A DNA stretch of 64,000 nucleotides from NCBI GenBank assembly GCA_030424545.1, contig JAUHWL010000006.1:124001-188000 (forward strand), given 5' to 3'. The DNA comes from Bacteroidia bacterium. Lineage in GTDB: Bacteria; Bacteroidota; Bacteroidia; Flavobacteriales; Schleiferiaceae. The position numbers were made by a program, and so were the translations under genes. Shown piece by piece: positions 61,395-64,000 of this stretch; position 1 is the stretch's first letter, and each line of letters starts with the position of its first letter. The notes under the pieces were generated by a model that searched no databases, was not told where the DNA came from, and was given only the letters and a program-made list of their open reading frames with translations.

Positions 61395-61628
61395 ATGTCT
61401 AGAGTATGTGAATTGACGGGAAAAAAGGCGATGACTGGAAATCATGTTTCTTTCTCGAATAAAAAGAATAAGCGCAGGTTTAATATCAACTTGACGAAAA
61501 AACGTTTTTTTATTCCGGAAGAAGACCGTTGGGTAACGTTGAAAATTTCAACTTCTGCCTTAAAAAATATTAATAAAAAAGGTATTTCTGCTGTTTTGAA
61601 AGAAGCAAAAGAAAACGGCTTTTTATAA
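61395..61628 (+). CDS. rpmB: 50S ribosomal protein L28
   Basis: A 77-residue basic ribosomal protein of the large subunit: SRVCELTGKKAMTGNHVSFS at the N-terminus and RFNINLTKKRFFIPEEDRWVTLKIS in the middle are diagnostic of L28. The first gene of the L28-L33-DUF4295-FtsY-RimO order found in many Bacteroidota. Only one Cys is present, so no zinc ribbon is expected. Confidence 0.97.
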   Translation: MSRVCELTGKKAMTGNHVSFSNKKNKRRFNINLTKKRFFIPEEDRWVTLKISTSALKNINKKGISAVLKEAKENGFL

Positions 61629-61648
61629 CCCATTTATTGTTTTAAATT

Positions 61649-61831
61649 ATGGCCAAGAGAGGAAATAGAGTACAAGTAATTCTTGAGTGCACAGAGCACA
61701 AAGAGAGTGGTATGCCTGGTACATCTCGTTATATTACTACCAAGAACAAAAAAAATACGCCAGATAGATTAGAGATTAAAAAGTTTAATCCAATCTTAAG
61801 ACGCGCAACCGTACATAAAGAAATTAAGTAA
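61649..61831 (+). CDS. rpmG: 50S ribosomal protein L33
   Basis: A 60-residue ribosomal protein with [20 protein letters not shown] at the start and [15 protein letters not shown] at the end. It contains only one Cys (residue 14), so it is the zinc-free form of L33. It is 20 bases after rpmB and 11 bases before the DUF4295 gene, in one operon. Confidence 0.97.
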   Translation: MAKRGNRVQVILECTEHKESGMPGTSRYITTKNKKNTPDRLEIKKFNPILRRATVHKEIK

Positions 61832-61842
61832 AAGTTTAGATT

Positions 61843-61995
61843 ATGGCTAAGAAAGTAGTTGCAACACTAAAATCAAAAGATGGCTCTAATATGTATACTA
61901 GAGTTATTAAAGCTGTGAAATCTCCTAAAACTGGAGCTTACAGTTTCGAAGAAAAAATTGTAAACAAAGACACTGCAATGGATTTTTTTAAATAA
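61843..61995 (+). CDS. DUF4295 family small protein
   Basis: A 50-residue basic protein: AKKVVATLKSKDGSNMYTRV at the N-terminus, a middle SPKTGAYSFEEKIVN and the end DTAMDFFK. The family is restricted to Bacteroidota and always sits after L28 and L33, as it does here, so it is probably a lineage-specific ribosomal or assembly protein. It is below the usual ORF length limit but its start, spacing of 11 bases from rpmG and terminator at 62019 support it. No direct function is known. Confidence 0.93.
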   Translation: MAKKVVATLKSKDGSNMYTRVIKAVKSPKTGAYSFEEKIVNKDTAMDFFK

Positions 61996-62018
61996 ATCCG
62001 TGCCAACAATATTTTAGT

Positions 62019-62046
62019 TAAAGCCTGCAAATTGCAGGCTTTTTTT
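62019..62046 (+). terminator. Rho-independent terminator after the L28-L33-DUF4295 genes
   Basis: AAAGCCTGCAA and TTGCAGGCTTT pair with a one-base centre, giving a stem with a tight loop, followed by a T-run. It is 24 bases past the DUF4295 stop. Confidence 0.82.
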
Positions 62047-62117
62047 ATGATGCCGCAATTTGGTTTTTAGTAAAATAATAGTTTTCTAAAAACGATATTT
62101 GCCTAAATTTTTACAAC

Positions 62118-63074
62118 ATGGCAATTTTAGGAGGTTTTTTTTCCAAGAAGAAAAAAGAAACTTTAAATAAAGGACTCGAAAAGTCTAAAGAAAACATGTT
62201 TTCTAAATTATCAAGAGCTCTTGTTGGTAAAGACAAGGTTGATGATGATGTGCTTGATAATTTGGAGGAAGTTTTAATAACATCTGATGTTGGGGTTGAT
62301 ACGACCTTGAGGATAATAGAACGCATAGAAGCAAGAGTTGCTCAAGACAAATTCATGAATTCTACTGAGCTGAATAGAATTTTAAAAGAAGAAATTGCCA
62401 AGTTACTTGCCGAAAACAATACCGAAGATTTTGTAGATTTTTCGTTGCCCGATAAACAAACACCACACGTTATTATGGTGGTAGGCGTCAACGGTGTTGG
62501 AAAAACCACCACCATTGGTAAACTGGCTTATCAATACAAAAAGCAAGGAAAAAAGGTTGTACTTGGCGCTGCAGATACATTTAGAGCTGCGGCAATTGAC
62601 CAACTTGTAGTTTGGAGCGAAAGAGTTGATGTGCCCATTGTAAAGCAAGAAATGGGTAGCGATCCGGCATCTGTAGCATTTGATACTTTGCAAAGTGGTG
62701 TAAAGATGAATGCAGACGTAATCATTATAGATACTGCTGGGCGACTTCACAACAAAATTAACTTGATGAATGAGTTGCTTAAAATCAAGCGCGTAATGCA
62801 AAAGGTAGTGCCCAACGCACCTCACGAAGTGTTGTTAGTGCTTGATGGCTCTACCGGACAGAATGCTATAGAGCAAGCCAAGCAGTTTACCAAAGCCACA
62901 GAAGTGACGGGCCTTGCCGTTACTAAATTAGATGGTACTGCAAAAGGAGGCGTAGTTATTGGTATTTCGGATCAGTTTAAAATACCTGTAAAATATATTG
63001 GAGTAGGAGAGAAAATTGAACACCTACAAGTGTTTAATAAAGTAGAATTTGTGGATAGTCTTTTTAATAAATAG
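62118..63074 (+). CDS. ftsY: Signal recognition particle receptor FtsY
   Basis: A 318-residue SRP-receptor GTPase that docks ribosome-SRP complexes at the membrane. Landmarks: helical N domain (to about residue 110), G1 VGVNGVGKTTTIGKL (about 121-135), G2 ADTFRAAAIDQL near 150, G3 IIDTAGRLHNK near 200, and G4 TKLDGTAKGG near 270, with a C-terminal GVGEKIEHLQVF. The N-terminal A domain is very short, as in other Bacteroidota, with a KKKKET stretch for membrane contact. It is followed after three bases by rimO. Confidence 0.97.
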   Translation: MAILGGFFSKKKKETLNKGLEKSKENMFSKLSRALVGKDKVDDDVLDNLEEVLITSDVGVDTTLRIIERIEARVAQDKFMNSTELNRILKEEIAKLLAENNTEDFVDFSLPDKQTPHVIMVVGVNGVGKTTTIGKLAYQYKKQGKKVVLGAADTFRAAAIDQLVVWSERVDVPIVKQEMGSDPASVAFDTLQSGVKMNADVIIIDTAGRLHNKINLMNELLKIKRVMQKVVPNAPHEVLLVLDGSTGQNAIEQAKQFTKATEVTGLAVTKLDGTAKGGVVIGISDQFKIPVKYIGVGEKIEHLQVFNKVEFVDSLFNK

Positions 63075-63077
63075 AAC

Positions 63078-64000
63078 GTGCGTACGAAATCATATAAAAA
63101 AAATTCAATAAATGTAGTAACCTTAGGTTGCTCTAAAAACATTTATGATAGCGAAGTGCTGTTAGGGCAATTAAAAGCCAACGGCAAAGAAGTTACGCAC
63201 GAAGCAGCTCCAGAAGACGAAGGGCGCATAGTGGTCATCAATACTTGTGGTTTTATAGACAATGCAAAGCAAGAAAGTATTGATACGATTTTGCATTATG
63301 CCGAGCGTAAAGAAAGAGGAGACATAGATCAAGTATTTGTTACAGGATGTCTTTCTGAACGCTATAAGGACGATTTGGAAAGTGAAATTCCGGACATTGA
63401 TGCATGGTTTGGTACAAGACAACTACCTCATTTATTAAAAGCATTGGGTGCCGATTACAAGCATGAATTGGTGGGTGAAAGAATGACAACCACACCGAAG
63501 CATTATGCCTATTTAAAAATTGCCGAAGGTTGCGATAGACCGTGTTCGTTTTGTGCTATACCGCTAATGCGCGGAAAACACAAAAGCACACCCATTGAAG
63601 ATTTGGTAACAGAAGCTAAAAAGCTTGCCGCAAAAGGTGTTAAAGAATTAATTTTAATTGCACAAGATTTAACCTATTACGGGTTAGATCTATACAAAGA
63701 GCGCAAACTTGCCGCCTTGCTAAAAGAGATGGTAAAGGTAGAAGGTATAGAATGGATTAGGTTGCATTACCTTTTTCCAACAGGTTTCCCAGAAGATGTG
63801 TTGGACGTTATAAAAGAAGAGCCAAAAGTTTGTCATTATATAGATATACCGCTTCAGCACATTGCAGATCCGGTTTTAAAATCTATGCGCAGAGGAACAA
63901 CAAAAGCAAAAACAAATGCGTTGCTTGATAAAATGCGCGAAAAAAATCCGGGAATTACCATTAGAACAACATTGATTTTAGGTTATCCTGGCGAAACAGA
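63078..64000 (+). CDS. rimO: Ribosomal protein S12 methylthiotransferase RimO, partial (3' end outside window)
   Basis: Radical-SAM enzyme that puts a methylthio group on an aspartate of ribosomal protein S12. The start is GTG at 63078 (RTKSYKKNSINVVTLGCSKN), three bases after the ftsY stop; no ATG fits the family start. The N-terminal UPF0004 domain has TLGCSKNIYDSEV, INTCGFI and VTGCLSERY, with three Cys for the first iron-sulfur cluster. The radical-SAM motif CDRPCSFC lies at about residues 154-161, followed by PLMRGKHKS. The reading frame is open to the right edge; the rest of the radical-SAM part and the TRAM domain are beyond the window. Confidence 0.95.
   Translation, partial: MRTKSYKKNSINVVTLGCSKNIYDSEVLLGQLKANGKEVTHEAAPEDEGRIVVINTCGFIDNAKQESIDTILHYAERKERGDIDQVFVTGCLSERYKDDLESEIPDIDAWFGTRQLPHLLKALGADYKHELVGERMTTTPKHYAYLKIAEGCDRPCSFCAIPLMRGKHKSTPIEDLVTEAKKLAAKGVKELILIAQDLTYYGLDLYKERKLAALLKEMVKVEGIEWIRLHYLFPTGFPEDVLDVIKEEPKVCHYIDIPLQHIADPVLKSMRRGTTKAKTNALLDKMREKNPGITIRTTLILGYPGET

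Noticed and set aside
62403..62825. A 140-residue minus-strand open frame inside ftsY
   Set aside because: FtsY has all GTPase motifs in the plus frame; the antisense product is rich in Cys/His/Tyr without any pattern.

Overview
The window is an AT-rich chromosomal segment from a member of the Bacteroidota, most likely a flavobacteria-like lineage. The case rests on several independent signs: a type IX secretion sorting domain (CHU_C type) on a LamG protein; DUF4295 directly after L28 and L33, followed by ftsY and rimO; DUF4834 and DUF4252-like proteins; an eukaryote/archaea-type proline-tRNA ligase; many small outer-membrane barrels and lipoproteins; and promoters of the Bacteroidota type (TTG, 19 bases, TAnnTTTG). 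No rRNA operon, CRISPR array, prophage, insertion sequence or integrase was seen, and no gene-free gap exceeds 300 bases.

Layout. 1-5400: tail of a probable M49 peptidase, a TerC membrane protein, a DUF2809-like gene with a probable one-base frameshift, a di-haem cytochrome c peroxidase, and a PspC/PadR/DUF4252-like operon with a clear promoter and a 9+9 bp operator. 5600-9700: a glycosyltransferase, DinB, two small unknowns, Hsp20 and an M48 protease. 9858-20068: lysoplasmalogenase, priA-pfkA-unknown operon, a THUMP methyltransferase, a lipoprotein, a small secreted protein behind a sigma-54-like promoter, TauE, PhoH and a porin-like barrel. 20139-26559: a tight minus-strand block for the cell envelope (BNR/sortilin-like protein, barrel, FadL-like barrel, Gly/Tyr-rich lipoprotein). 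26637-31062: proS, a barrel, an unknown, tRNA-Glu, rpsT and radC.

31081-36138 holds five overlapping plus-strand genes (helical-toroid protein, AAC(3)-fold acetyltransferase, short-chain dehydrogenase, polysaccharide deacetylase, FemAB-like GNAT), apparently one translationally coupled pathway for a surface sugar or related metabolite. 36208-39815: a repeat-rich barrel-like protein, a heptamer repeat, a membrane-anchored unknown, an aminotransferase and an RfaE1-like kinase. 39822-46803: MscS, a two-gene operon for a beta-barrel plus a large secreted coiled-coil protein (the least explained part of the window), a 2OG-Fe(II) oxygenase and an SDR. 46936-50314: rpmH, carB without the C-terminal regulatory domain, and DUF4834. 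50331-59847: surface polysaccharide genes including two sulfotransferases, a flippase, two glycosyltransferases, YfhO and an FkbM methyltransferase. 60042-64000: the T9SS cargo protein, then rpmB-rpmG-DUF4295-ftsY-rimO.

Most genes are ordinary core or envelope genes. The best leads for new biology are the five-gene acetyl/deacetyl cassette, the barrel/coiled-coil pair, the sulphated glycan locus and the PadR operator overlapping the -33 element. All calls are from reading the sequence; no database search was possible.
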